Assembly: GCF_002929745.1 (NCBI RefSeq) | Contig: NZ_PJIQ01000007.1 | Coordinates: forward strand, 152,721 to 216,720 | DNA length: 64,000 nt | Source of the DNA: Arthrobacter sp. B1805 | GTDB taxonomy: Bacteria; Actinomycetota; Actinomycetes; Actinomycetales; Micrococcaceae | Direction of reading: 5' to 3' | Shown here: piece after piece, positions 43,526 through 53,572 of the stretch | How positions within the stretch are numbered: the stretch's first letter is position 1 | How the letters are laid out: each line of letters begins with the position of its first letter | Translations under genes and position numbers: made by a program | Notes under the pieces: model-generated | What the model saw: the letters and a program-made list of their open reading frames with translations, nothing else | Database searches by the model: none | Told to the model about the DNA's origin: nothing

Positions 43526-44965
43526 TCAGGCAGAGGCCTTCGCGGCTGCCGTCTGCCCGGCCGGCGTGGGCGGCTGGCTCTGCAGCGCGGTGTCCTTCTT
43601 CGGCGGCGGGGTCGCCGCTTCGCGGAACTGGCGCTGCGGGTTCTGCAGATCCGACAGCGGCGCGAGGTCGCGACCGAAGAGGAAGCTCATGCTCCAGTTG
43701 ATGATGACGCGCGCCTTGCGCTCGTACATCGGCATCGCGAAGCCGTGGTAGCCACGGTGAGCGAGCCAGGCCGGGAAGCCCTTCATGCCGAAGCCCATGA
43801 TGTTCGCGACACCCTTGAACTGGCCGAAACCCGCGACGGCGCCGAGGTTGGTGTGCTTGTACTCCTTGACCTCGCCGAGGCCGTAGTTGGCCGCGAGGAT
43901 GTTGGCGGCAAGCAGCTTCGCCTGTCGGACGGCGTGCTGGGCGTTGGGGACGCAGAAGCCTCCCACGCCCCCACCGGTGAGGTCGGGAACAGCCGCGACG
44001 TCGCCTGCGGTCCATGCGTGCTCGATGGGCCCGTCGTCGCCCGTGATCCGGAGTTCGGCGCTGGCACGGACACGGCCGCGCTCGTCCACCGGGAAGTCCG
44101 TCGAGCGGACCACCGGGTTCGCCTGCACTCCGGCGGTCCAGATGAGGGTGTCGGTCTCGAACTCGTCAGCCGGCGTCTTGTCCGGCATGTTGATGAGCTT
44201 CAGCGTGCCACCCACGGCGCTCGACAGCGACGTGTTCAGCAGGACCTCGATCTCCCGCGAGCGAAGGTGGGAAACGACCCATTCGGCCTGCTCGGCAGTG
44301 ACCTCGGGCATGATGCGTCCCATGGCCTCGACGAGCACGAAGCGGAGGTCGGAGCGGCTGAGGCGGGCGTTGGCCTTGACAGCGTCGCGCGCGGCATCCT
44401 CCATCTCCGTGATGGTCTCGATCCCAGCGAAGCCGCCGCCCACCACGACGAAGGTGAGGGCGCGGTCCCGCTCGGGACCCTCCGGCATCACGGACGCGGT
44501 CTCGATGCGCTCAAGCATCTTGTTGCGCAGCGCCACTGCCTCCTCGATGGTCTTCAGGCCGATGCCCTGGTCCTTCAGGCCGTCGATCGGGAAGGTGCGA
44601 GTGATGGAACCGGCTGCCACCACGACGTCGGTGTAGCCGAGTTCGAAGGAGTCGCCGCCACCGGTGGGCGCGATGGTGGCCGTGCGTCCGGCGTGGTTGA
44701 TCGATGTCACCTTGCCCGAGATCAGCTCGGTCTTCCGCAGGTGCTTGCGGTGCGAGACGATCGCGTGGCGAGGCTCGATGCTTCCGGCGGCGACCTCGGG
44801 GAGGAAGGGCTGGTAGGTCATGTAGGGCAGGGGATCCACGAGCGTGACGATGCCGCCGTGGTCCTTGACCTTGTTCTGCAGCCTGTGAGCGACGTACAGG
44901 CCTACGTAGCCGCCGCCGACGACGAGGATGCGCGGGCGGTCAGAGAAGTGTTGGTTCGATGCCAT
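43526..44965 (-). CDS. ndh: Type II NADH:quinone oxidoreductase (NDH-2)
   Basis: 479 residues. FAD-binding Rossmann motif ILVVGGGYVGLYVAHRL at the N-terminus; NAD-binding motif LTFVVVGGGFAGIETITEMED; the family WTAGVQANPVVR segment; and an FAD-contact site AWTAGDVAAVPD. It transfers electrons from NADH to menaquinone without pumping protons and is bound to the membrane by the C-terminal part (RGYHGFAMPMYERKARVI). A leaderless -10 box stands before the ATG, and the gene has its own terminator, so it is a single-gene unit. Confidence 0.93.
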   Translation of the reverse strand: MASNQHFSDRPRILVVGGGYVGLYVAHRLQNKVKDHGGIVTLVDPLPYMTYQPFLPEVAAGSIEPRHAIVSHRKHLRKTELISGKVTSINHAGRTATIAPTGGGDSFELGYTDVVVAAGSITRTFPIDGLKDQGIGLKTIEEAVALRNKMLERIETASVMPEGPERDRALTFVVVGGGFAGIETITEMEDAARDAVKANARLSRSDLRFVLVEAMGRIMPEVTAEQAEWVVSHLRSREIEVLLNTSLSSAVGGTLKLINMPDKTPADEFETDTLIWTAGVQANPVVRSTDFPVDERGRVRASAELRITGDDGPIEHAWTAGDVAAVPDLTGGGVGGFCVPNAQHAVRQAKLLAANILAANYGLGEVKEYKHTNLGAVAGFGQFKGVANIMGFGMKGFPAWLAHRGYHGFAMPMYERKARVIINWSMSFLFGRDLAPLSDLQNPQRQFREAATPPPKKDTALQSQPPTPAGQTAAAKASA

Positions 44966-44971
44966 TCCTCG

Positions 44972-44977
44972 ATGCTA
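44972..44977 (-). promoter_or_regulatory. Leaderless -10 box for ndh
   Basis: Minus-strand TAGCAT, CGAGGA, ATG 44965. Confidence 0.6.
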
Positions 44978-44999
44978 CCGGAGTTTGTGAAAATCTTCA

Positions 45000-46493
45000 C
45001 TAGCTCGGCGACGTACTTGGAACTCCCCCGGATCCCTGCTCGTTACCGCCTCCCTGGACTCGGTCGATCCGTCCGGTGTCGTCGTCCAGGGGCGCTGCAG
45101 GACGGCGCCTGACACGCGCCACGTGGAGTGCTCCTCCGGCGATCACCGCGAGCAGGAGCCCTCCGAACCCGAGCACCACGAACGCGGGCACGGTGTGGAC
45201 GGAAGCGAGGGGATCCTCGGCCTGCGGGACGGGCGGAGCAGGGATGACCTCAGCGGCTGGTTCCCGCGACGGAGCCGGCGCCGGAGCGGGAGTCTGACCG
45301 CTCCGCCTGTAGAGCTGGATCCATTCAGCCATGCTCCCGAGGCGGTTCTGCTCCGGTACCGCGATCTCGCTGCGGACGGCCGCCGCGACATCGAGGACGC
45401 CGTGCCCGTACAGCGTGTCGAAGCCGGGTGCCCCGGCGTCCCTGGCCGTACCGACGATACGGTTGACGACCTGCGCCGCCGACAGCTCGGGGTACTTGGC
45501 GCGGATGAGCGCGGCGACTCCGGAGACCAGTGGCGCGGCGCCGGACGTGCCCGACCAGTCGGCGTAGAAGCCGCCCGGCAGACCACCGACGAGGTTCTCG
45601 GACGGAGCGGCGACCGCGATGCTGATTCCCTCCGACGAGGCCTCGGCACTCGCGATCCCCGACCGGTCGAGCCCGGCGACGGCGAGCACCCCGGGGATCG
45701 TCGCGGGTGCTCCCACCTGGGTCAGCCCTCCGGCACGGTTGCCGGCAGCCGCCACGATGACGACGTCGTTCTGCTCCGCGTACAGGAACGCCTGGTCCCA
45801 GCTCTCGGGCCATGCCGTGCTGGTGCTGCCGAGGGACATGTTGATGACATCCGCACCGTTGTCCACCGCCCAGCGGACCGCGTTCGGAACCTGCTCATCG
45901 ACCGTCACGCCTGCCGGGTTGGGCCCGCTGTTCTGTCCCTCGATCCAGACGGAGATGGCGAGCAGATCCGCCTTCGGTGCGACTCCGACAATGCCGTCCG
46001 GTCCGGTGCCGTACTGGCTGAAGGGTGACGGCTTCGGCTCCGGGGTGGGTTGGGGGGCCGCCGATCCGGTGCTGCCGCCCGAGGGCTCGGGCTTGGACTC
46101 GGGCTTGGACTCGGGCTCCGGGGCGGGCGCGGGCGGCTCCGGATCGGTGTGGCCGCGTCCGGCGAGCAGCGTCGCGACGAGCGTGCCGTGCCCCGGTACT
46201 TCCCCGATGCCGCGCTGCCCGCCCGGATCGCCTGCACCGGATGCATCCGTGCCGCCGACCACCGCTCCTGCCAGATCGGGGTGGTTGCCGTCGACGCCGC
46301 TGTCGATGACGGCTACCGTGACGCCCTCCCCCTGCGTGCTCTTCCAGGCCTCGGCGATCCCGTAGTCCTCCAGCCAGTACTCCTTGCCACGGACCTCGTC
46401 CGCAGCCGCAGGGCCGGCAGCCGGCAGCAGCACAGCGACGCAGGCGACGACGACGGCAGCAGCAGACCGGGTGACGCGAGCTGGGGTGTTCAT
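45000..46493 (-). CDS. Mycosin-like S8 serine protease, membrane-anchored
   Basis: 497 residues. Signal peptide (AAAVVVACVAVLLPAAGPAAA), subtilisin catalytic domain with Asp64 (AVIDSGVDGNHPDL), His102 (PGHGTLVATLLAG), oxyanion Asn252 (AAGNRAGG) and Ser317 (SGTSGAAPLVSGVAALI). Near the C-terminus a membrane helix (FVVLGFGGLLLAVIAGG) and a basic tail follow, the mycosin layout. A Pro/Glu/Lys-rich insert (residues of about 113-160, with repeated PESK) sits between His and the Asn. No ESX secretion genes are in the window, so it may act alone in the wall. ATG 46493 is 4 bases after the phosphatase gene stop. Confidence 0.9.
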   Translation of the reverse strand: MNTPARVTRSAAAVVVACVAVLLPAAGPAAADEVRGKEYWLEDYGIAEAWKSTQGEGVTVAVIDSGVDGNHPDLAGAVVGGTDASGAGDPGGQRGIGEVPGHGTLVATLLAGRGHTDPEPPAPAPEPESKPESKPEPSGGSTGSAAPQPTPEPKPSPFSQYGTGPDGIVGVAPKADLLAISVWIEGQNSGPNPAGVTVDEQVPNAVRWAVDNGADVINMSLGSTSTAWPESWDQAFLYAEQNDVVIVAAAGNRAGGLTQVGAPATIPGVLAVAGLDRSGIASAEASSEGISIAVAAPSENLVGGLPGGFYADWSGTSGAAPLVSGVAALIRAKYPELSAAQVVNRIVGTARDAGAPGFDTLYGHGVLDVAAAVRSEIAVPEQNRLGSMAEWIQLYRRSGQTPAPAPAPSREPAAEVIPAPPVPQAEDPLASVHTVPAFVVLGFGGLLLAVIAGGALHVARVRRRPAAPLDDDTGRIDRVQGGGNEQGSGGVPSTSPS

Positions 46494-46497
46494 CAGT

Positions 46498-47442
46498 TCA
46501 CCCGTCCCGCTCCGCAACGCTGAGGGCGATCCCGTCGAGGATGTCGTGCTCACTGGTGATCGCGGTCGTGACACGACCGTCCGTCACCGCGGCGACGCGT
46601 TCCACGATGGCCCGCCAGATCAGCGCCCCGGCTCCGATCACGTCGACACGACCGGGATGCATGTACGGCAGGGCGGCCCTGGCCGACCGCGGCATGTGCA
46701 GCAGGTCGGACGCCGCCGATGAGACCGTACTGATGGGCAGCTCGGCGCCGTGGATACGTTCGGCCTGGTACTCCGGCAGGCCGAGGGCGTGCGCCGTCAC
46801 CGTGGTGACGCTTCCGGCGACACCCACGATCTTCGTGATGCGCTCGAGGGGAACCTGTGCGGCCGCGTCGTCCATGAGGCGGGCGATCTCGGCGTCCATG
46901 GCTTCGATCTGCTCCGGCGTCGGCGGGTCGTTCTGCAGGAAGCGCTCGGTGTAGCGCACGCAGCCCATGTTCGTGCTCCGCGCGGCGATCAGACCGTCCA
47001 TCGTCCCGGCCACGAACTCCGTACTTCCACCGCCGAGATCGATGACCAGCACCGTCTCGTCCCGGGCGGTCGCGAGGACGCTGACGGCGCCGTTGAAGGA
47101 CAGCCGCGCCTCCTCGTCGCCCGAGATGACCTCTGGCTCGACTCCGAGCCGCGCTCGGATGCCGTCGACGAAGACCTGGCGGTTCTCGGCATCGCGGGAT
47201 GCCGACGTGGCCACGAATCGCACGGGCGGGCTGCCGTGCCGCTCGATGAGCGTGGCGTATTCCTCCGCAGCGGCGAAGGTCCTTGCCAACGCGGCATCGG
47301 ACAGGCGTCCCGTGGCGTCCACGCCCTCGCCGAGGCGTACCACGCGCATCAGGCGGACGACATCGGTCAGGACTCCGCCGTCGACATCCGCGATCAGCAA
47401 CCGGATGGAATTCGTACCGCAGTCGATCGCAGCTGTTCGCAT
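46498..47442 (-). CDS. Ppx/GppA-family phosphatase
   Basis: 314 residues, the short form of exopolyphosphatase or guanosine pentaphosphate phosphatase (ASKHA fold). Motifs are AAIDCGTNSIRLLIAD (phosphate 1 loop), FVATSASRDAENRQVF, SGDEEARLSFNGA, LVIDLGGGSTEFVAG and GVAGSVTTVTAHAL. It should hydrolyse polyphosphate or pppGpp; two-domain E. coli enzymes are longer. AAGGAG precedes the ATG, whose A is shared with the DUF501 stop (TAATG), so the genes are coupled. Confidence 0.93.
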   Translation of the reverse strand: MRTAAIDCGTNSIRLLIADVDGGVLTDVVRLMRVVRLGEGVDATGRLSDAALARTFAAAEEYATLIERHGSPPVRFVATSASRDAENRQVFVDGIRARLGVEPEVISGDEEARLSFNGAVSVLATARDETVLVIDLGGGSTEFVAGTMDGLIAARSTNMGCVRYTERFLQNDPPTPEQIEAMDAEIARLMDDAAAQVPLERITKIVGVAGSVTTVTAHALGLPEYQAERIHGAELPISTVSSAASDLLHMPRSARAALPYMHPGRVDVIGAGALIWRAIVERVAAVTDGRVTTAITSEHDILDGIALSVAERDG

Positions 47443-48200
47443 TACTTCTCCTTGCTCGGGCCGGTCGATCCGGACGGTTCGGTCGGTCCGGACTGGTCGA
47501 TGGGCTCGTCGTTCCCCGGACCACCGGTGCCCGGAGTGGATTCGCGGCGACGCGCGGCGCGCTTCGCCTCGAGCTCCTCGGGACTCAAGCCCTGGGTGCG
47601 GGTGTGCCTGCTGAGGTCGGCGTCGGGCGCCTGGCCCGAGGTGTCCCAGGCACCCTCGCAGTAGCAGACCTCTCTGGTCCACCAGGGCGCTATCCGCGCG
47701 ATCGCCTCGTCGCCCAGGGGGTTGACGCCAGGACCTGCGGCGAGGGAATGCCCCACGAGGACATGGAGGCACTTCACCCGCGTGGGCATCCCTCCGGCGG
47801 ATACGCCCTCGATCTCGGGCACGGCGCCGGTACCGGCACGCTCTCCCACTGCCTCCCGTGCGGCCAGGTATGCCTCGTGAGCGGCACGGTACCGGCCGGC
47901 GAGGTCTCCGTCGGAGATCAGCCGCTCGCTCATCTCGGTCATGACGCCGTCGGCCTCGAGCCTCGACACGGCAGAGGTGATGACGGGGTGGGTGAGGTAG
48001 TAGCTCGTAGGGAACGGGATGCCGTTCGACAGCCGGGGAGCAGTGGTCGCCACGAGCGGATTGCCGCAGACGCACCGCGCACCGATCTCGACGACGTCCC
48101 GGACCGGCCTCCCGAGCTGACGGCTGAGGACGTCCAGATCGCGCTCACTGGGAGTCCTCGGGTCCTGGTCCTTCTCGTCCTGATGGTGCTGCTGGGTCAC
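47442..48200 (-). CDS. DUF501 family protein
   Basis: 252 residues. DUF501 features: PTSYYLTHPVITSAVSRLE and HVLVGHSLAAGPGVNPLGDE. Three conserved cysteines occur (two in GARCVCGNPLVA, one in RVKCLHVLV), and CYCEGAWDT adds two. The cysteine pattern suggests metal or cluster binding, but that is inference. The family has no established activity and is regularly found between FtsB/DivIC-like genes and ppx in actinobacteria. The C-terminal 50 residues are disordered. GTG 48200 has AGGAAGGA at suitable distance; an upstream start at 48236 is less likely. Confidence 0.88.
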   Translation of the reverse strand: MTQQHHQDEKDQDPRTPSERDLDVLSRQLGRPVRDVVEIGARCVCGNPLVATTAPRLSNGIPFPTSYYLTHPVITSAVSRLEADGVMTEMSERLISDGDLAGRYRAAHEAYLAAREAVGERAGTGAVPEIEGVSAGGMPTRVKCLHVLVGHSLAAGPGVNPLGDEAIARIAPWWTREVCYCEGAWDTSGQAPDADLSRHTRTQGLSPEELEAKRAARRRESTPGTGGPGNDEPIDQSGPTEPSGSTGPSKEK

Positions 48201-48291
48201 GCTTGTTCCTTCCTGGGACGCCACGCGGGCGTACATCGCACGGCTATGGGCCGCGCGGTGGCTGGTGCCGGTCGCTGCTGCGCGGAACCAC

Positions 48292-49179
48292 TCAGTCCGT
48301 CGCTGCGCGGGCGATGGAGCTCCAGAGCGAGTCGACCCAGGGCAGGTCGGCGGGTTCGGTGGCAGATCCCTCTCCCGTGCTCTCCTCGATGCCGTCGCCG
48401 CCCTTCACGAGATAGCGGGTCTCCCCCGGCATCACGAGGAAGATACGCTCGCGCGCCTGCTGCTTCACGAAGGCCGGGTCGTCCCAGCGCGCGAGTTCGG
48501 ACTGGTAGTCCGCCTGCTCCTGCTGCTGCCGGGCGATGTCCGCGCGCAGCGCGTCGAGTTCGGCCTGCTGCTGCGCATAACGGCTCACCGACGGAGCGAG
48601 CAGGACGATCACGGCGATGAGGACGACGGCGAGGGCGAGGAGCCGGCCGGAGAAGGACTTCGCCGGGATGGGCGTCGCTTCCTCTGCCGGCTGGATGGCC
48701 GACTCGGCCCGTCGCGAGCCGAGCCGTCCACGACGGATGTTCCCTGCGAGTTGCGAGCGCTCCGCGGCCCGCGACTCCGACCGCACTGCGGACTGCGATG
48801 CCGACGGAGAGGTGCGCCGCGGTGCGGCCGTGCGTGTCGGCCGTGCCGGCGTCGTGCTGGTGGTGCCGGCGCCTGCGCGGACGTTCCTCGCGCCCGTGCC
48901 ACCGTCGGCGATGCGTGGGTCCTTCGTGGCCGAAGGCCCCACCGCACGGGGTGCCGGCGGCCGGCGCTGCGCAGGTCCTGCCGCTCTGGCCCGGACCGCT
49001 TCGGGGGGATTCGACGTGTGACCGGCTCCGCGCGTCCCCGTGCCACCGGCAGCCGCGGATGACGCCGCCTTGGCGACGCGGACAGGGGGCTGACCCTTGG
49101 CCGTCCCGGCGGCCGGCCGCTCCTCCGCCTGGGGCGAGGGACGGCCGGCTCTCGGCACGTTGGGTCGGCGGGCAGTCAT
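48292..49179 (-). CDS. FtsB/DivIC-type septum formation initiator
   Basis: 295 residues. The first 190 or so are a disordered cytoplasmic region rich in Ala/Arg/Thr/Pro. Then comes one membrane helix (LLALAVVLIAVIVLLAPSV), a coiled coil (AQQQAELDALRADIARQQQE and on), and the DivIC/FtsB end motif DPAFVKQQARERIFLVMPGE. It would bridge FtsQ and FtsL at the divisome. The cytoplasmic tail is far longer than in E. coli FtsB (about 100 residues in total), as in other actinobacteria. GAGGAG lies before the ATG at 49179. Confidence 0.9.
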   Translation of the reverse strand: MTARRPNVPRAGRPSPQAEERPAAGTAKGQPPVRVAKAASSAAAGGTGTRGAGHTSNPPEAVRARAAGPAQRRPPAPRAVGPSATKDPRIADGGTGARNVRAGAGTTSTTPARPTRTAAPRRTSPSASQSAVRSESRAAERSQLAGNIRRGRLGSRRAESAIQPAEEATPIPAKSFSGRLLALAVVLIAVIVLLAPSVSRYAQQQAELDALRADIARQQQEQADYQSELARWDDPAFVKQQARERIFLVMPGETRYLVKGGDGIEESTGEGSATEPADLPWVDSLWSSIARAATD

Positions 49180-49215
49180 GGAGCTCCTCGGAAATGTCTG
49201 CGCGTGGGTTCGCAC

Positions 49216-49235
49216 CGGGTTCCTCGCGGAACCCG
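49216..49235 (-). terminator. Hairpin after enolase
   Basis: CGGGTTCC-TCGC-GGAACCCG, 8-bp perfect stem 41 bases after the eno stop. Beside it, GATCAACTA occurs twice (49260-49268 and 49271-49279), the second copy covering the eno stop codon. Confidence 0.6.
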
Positions 49236-49276
49236 TCTAACGAGGGTAACTGCCCTCTCGATCAACTACTGATCAA

Positions 49277-50644
<1,368 letters not shown>

Positions 50645-50699
50645 GTTCACGTGCGTCCGACGTGGGCTGGGTCACCGGCGTGTGACGTCGGCGCGTGGG

Positions 50700-51413
50700 T
50701 CACGCGGTGGCTTCCGGGCCACCCGCAGCGTGGCGCTGGTAGTCCAGCGTGGCGCGCCTGAGCGCCCGCTCGGGATCGACACCGGCGCCCAGAGCACGCC
50801 GCGTCAGTGCCAGGAGCTGCCTGCCGACCTCGGCCTCGTCGTCGTTTGGAGGGGCCTCGCCTCCACGCTCCTCCCCCGCTCGCTGAAGGGTCTTGGCGGC
50901 GAAGGCCAGAGCGGGAAGGTGGTGGGGAATGCCGTCGAAGGGGGAGGTACGGGCCGGCGTCTCCCGCTCCTTGACCGCCTGCCAGGTCGCGACGATCTCA
51001 TCCACCGATGCAGGGCCGGCAGAGCGAAGAGTGCCCTCGGGCGAGAAGACGTGCGGATTGCGGCGCACGAGCTTCGCCGTGAGGCCCTCTGCAACCTCGG
51101 CGAGTCCGAAGGACCCTGCTTCGGCCCGGAGTTGCGCGTGGAGGACCACTTGGAACAGGACGTCCCCGAGCTCGCCGCGGAGGTCCTCGAGGAGTTCATC
51201 CTCCGGCTCATCCGTCCGGGCGACGTCATCGACGACCTCGTAGAGCTCGTAGGTCTCCTCCACGAGGTACTGGAGCAGGGTCGCGTGGTCCAGTGCCGCT
51301 GTCCACGGACAGTGCCGGCGCAGGAGGGCGACGACCTCGACGAGACGCTCGACCGCCACGCCGGGGGGCTTCCCCGGCGTGGCCTCGGACTCCCGGTATG
51401 CAGCGTCGGTCAC
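50700..51413 (-). CDS. mazG: MazG-family nucleoside triphosphate pyrophosphohydrolase
   Basis: 237 residues, all-alpha NTP-PPase fold. The first MazG repeat is intact (LVEVVALLRRHCPWTAALDH, YLVEETYELYEVVDD, LRGELGDVLFQVVLHAQLRAE), giving the EExxE...ExxD metal site. The C-terminal half is shortened relative to two-domain E. coli MazG. It removes aberrant or excess nucleoside triphosphates. Start GTG 51413, 20 bases after the adenosine deaminase stop, so it may be read from that gene's promoter. Confidence 0.93.
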   Translation of the reverse strand: MTDAAYRESEATPGKPPGVAVERLVEVVALLRRHCPWTAALDHATLLQYLVEETYELYEVVDDVARTDEPEDELLEDLRGELGDVLFQVVLHAQLRAEAGSFGLAEVAEGLTAKLVRRNPHVFSPEGTLRSAGPASVDEIVATWQAVKERETPARTSPFDGIPHHLPALAFAAKTLQRAGEERGGEAPPNDDEAEVGRQLLALTRRALGAGVDPERALRRATLDYQRHAAGGPEATA

Positions 51414-51433
51414 GGCGGCCGTCGTCGGAAGGG

Positions 51434-52591
51434 CTAGGCGGAAGCCTGGCGTGCGGCGGCGTCGAAGCTGGATGCGATGTGCGCTGCCAGCGCCTCACGG
51501 TCCTCGAGCGGCAGGAACGCGGCGTCGACCGCGTTGAGCGTCAGGTCCAGCAGGTCGGCGAGGTCGTAGCCGAAGGTGTCTACGAGGAGTTCGAACTCCC
51601 CCGTCAGGGTCACTCCGCTCATGAGCCGGTTGTCGGTGTTGACCGTCACCTTGAAGCCGAGCTGGTACAGGAGGTCGAACGGGTGGGCGTCGATGGTGGT
51701 GCCGAAGGCGGCGACGGCGCCCGTCTGCAGGTTCGACGACGGGCACAGTTCGAGGGGGATCCCGCGATCACGGACCCACGATGCGATGAGCCCGAGGTTC
51801 GCGATACCGACTTCCTCGCCGTCGCCCGCCTCCTCGTCCGCCGATTCCTCGATCTCGATGTCCTCCGCGATGCGCACGCCATGGCCAAGGCGTAGCGCGC
51901 GTCCTGCGACGAGGGCGTCCTTGATGCTCTCCAGACCCGCTGCCTCCCCTGCGTGGATGGTCACCGGGAACTGGTGGGAGGCCAGGAAGGTGAAGGCATC
52001 GGCGAAGCGCGAGGGCAGGAATCCGTTTTCCGCGCCCGCGATATCGAAGCCGACGGCTCCGCTGTCCCGGTGCCGGACGGCGAGTTCCGCGATTTCCTGG
52101 CCACGGTCGGCGTGGCGCATGGCGGTGATGAGCTGTCCCACCTGGATGACGCGACCCGAGGCGATGGCGGCGGCTGCACCCGACTCGAGCCCCTCCTGGA
52201 CGGCCTCGACGGCCTCATCGAGCGTCAGGCCCTTCTGAGTGTGCTGCTCCGGGGCCCAGCGCACCTCGCCGTACACGACGCCGTCGGCCGCGAGGTCCTC
52301 GACGAACTCACGGGCTACGCGGACGAGGCCTTCGCGCGTCTGCATGACGGCGATGGTGTGGTCGAACGTCTCGAGGTAGCGCTCCAGCGATCCGGAATCC
52401 GCGGATTCCCGGAACCAGGCGCCGAGGGACTCGGCGTCCGACGCCGGCAGTTCGTGCCCTATCTCGGCTGCCAGCTCCAGGATGGTCGCCGGCCGCAACC
52501 CTCCGTCGAGGTGATCGTGGAGCGAGACTTTCGGAAGGGTCCGGATGTCGATGGCAGCGTCGGAAACGACGTCGTTCTGGGTGTGGGTCAC
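51434..52591 (-). CDS. add: Adenosine deaminase
   Basis: 385 residues, amidohydrolase fold, deaminating adenosine and deoxyadenosine. Zinc and catalytic motifs are LPKVSLHDHLDGGLRP (two His), the Glu/His region FPVTIHAGEAAG, RLGHGVRI (His) and KVTVNTDNRLMSGVTLTGE with Asp. An acidic insert (EESADEEAGDGEE) breaks the usual loop after RIAEDIEI. It complements the nucleoside importer operon but has its own leaderless promoter. Confidence 0.94.
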   Translation of the reverse strand: MTHTQNDVVSDAAIDIRTLPKVSLHDHLDGGLRPATILELAAEIGHELPASDAESLGAWFRESADSGSLERYLETFDHTIAVMQTREGLVRVAREFVEDLAADGVVYGEVRWAPEQHTQKGLTLDEAVEAVQEGLESGAAAAIASGRVIQVGQLITAMRHADRGQEIAELAVRHRDSGAVGFDIAGAENGFLPSRFADAFTFLASHQFPVTIHAGEAAGLESIKDALVAGRALRLGHGVRIAEDIEIEESADEEAGDGEEVGIANLGLIASWVRDRGIPLELCPSSNLQTGAVAAFGTTIDAHPFDLLYQLGFKVTVNTDNRLMSGVTLTGEFELLVDTFGYDLADLLDLTLNAVDAAFLPLEDREALAAHIASSFDAAARQASA

Positions 52592-52598
52592 GCTGCCA

Positions 52599-52604
52599 AG
52601 CCTA
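52599..52604 (-). promoter_or_regulatory. Leaderless -10 box for add
   Basis: Minus-strand TAGGCT, seven bases, GTG 52591, in a 24-base gap after the dedA gene. Confidence 0.6.
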
Positions 52605-52615
52605 CGCGATGCACG

Positions 52616-53299
52616 TCACCGGGGGCTGGTCTCACGGGCAGGCTCAGGCTGTTCCTGGGAGTCGACCGCAGCAGCCTCGAGCGGCGTCGAGCCCCGGACG
52701 AGGGAGATCACGCGGTCCACGACGACCCCGATCACGACGGCGATCGCTATGGCCACGGCCACGCCCAGCAGGTGGTTGTGCTGGAACCAGGTGCCGGCCA
52801 CCGCCCCGATCCCCACCGAGTAGGCGGCCCAGACGACTCCCGAGAGAGCCGTCAGGGCGACGAAGCGCCGCTGGGAGTACCCCGTGGCGCCCGCTGTCAG
52901 GTTCACCGCCACCCGCCCGATCGGGATGAACCGCGCCACCAGGATGAGCGACGCGGCCCGTTTCGCGAGTTCGTTGCCGGCCCAGGTGAAGGATCGCTGC
53001 ATCCTCGGACGCCTCATCCACCGGAAGCGCGTGGTGCCTATGCCCCTGCCGAGGAGGAAGGCGATGTTGTCGCCGAGGAAGGCACCGAGTGCGGCGACCA
53101 GGATCAGCAGCCACGGGTTCGGGATCCCCTGGGTGATCACGAGGGAGGCCAGGCCGACGACGACCGATTCACTGGGGATCGGCGGGAAGAAGCCGTCCAC
53201 CACGCAGCACACGAGGACGAGGAGGTACACCCAGGGCTGCTCGGCGGCCGCGAGCACGAAGTCGCTGATGCCGTTGAGTGCACTGGTGATCGCATCCAT
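52616..53299 (-). CDS. DedA/SNARE-associated family membrane protein
   Basis: 227 residues with about five hydrophobic segments. DedA hallmarks: FFPPIPSESVVVGLASLVI (re-entrant motif), GAFLGDNIAFLLGRGIG, and RFIPIGRVAVNLTAGATGYSQRRF with the conserved Arg. DedA proteins are now linked to flipping of lipid carriers such as undecaprenyl phosphate and phosphatidylethanolamine across the membrane; which lipid here is unknown. GGAGGAG precedes the ATG at 53299. Confidence 0.92.
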   Translation of the reverse strand: MDAITSALNGISDFVLAAAEQPWVYLLVLVCCVVDGFFPPIPSESVVVGLASLVITQGIPNPWLLILVAALGAFLGDNIAFLLGRGIGTTRFRWMRRPRMQRSFTWAGNELAKRAASLILVARFIPIGRVAVNLTAGATGYSQRRFVALTALSGVVWAAYSVGIGAVAGTWFQHNHLLGVAVAIAIAVVIGVVVDRVISLVRGSTPLEAAAVDSQEQPEPARETSPR

Positions 53300-53572
53300 C
53301 GTGGGCTCCTCCGCCGTCACGTCCCGTGCGACCTGCCACCAGGGGGTGGAAGCTGTGGTCGGAACGGGATCCGACGCCGGCTGCCGCGGTTCCGGTCGAA
53401 CCGCAATGGACTGCCGTGCGTCGCTTCCGACGCTACCGGCGGGCCCTGCCGTGCGTCGTCGGCCTTCCGGGCGACATGCACAGCAGCATGCCTCACCCCA
53501 CGGGATGAGTGTTCCCGGGGATGCCCCTAGGGGTTCACCCCCAGGGCATCCCCGGCTCCGGCAAGCCTGCTG
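53300..53572. other. 273-base gap between dedA and deoA
   Basis: Contains the deoA terminator (separate entry). In the dedA upstream part I see no convincing promoter box and no open frame with coding character. Confidence 0.5.
53515..53555 (-). terminator. Terminator of the nucleoside operon
   Basis: 12-bp stem CCGGGGATGCCC / GGGCATCCCCGG plus inner GGGG / CCCC pairing, just after the deoA stop. Confidence 0.85.
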
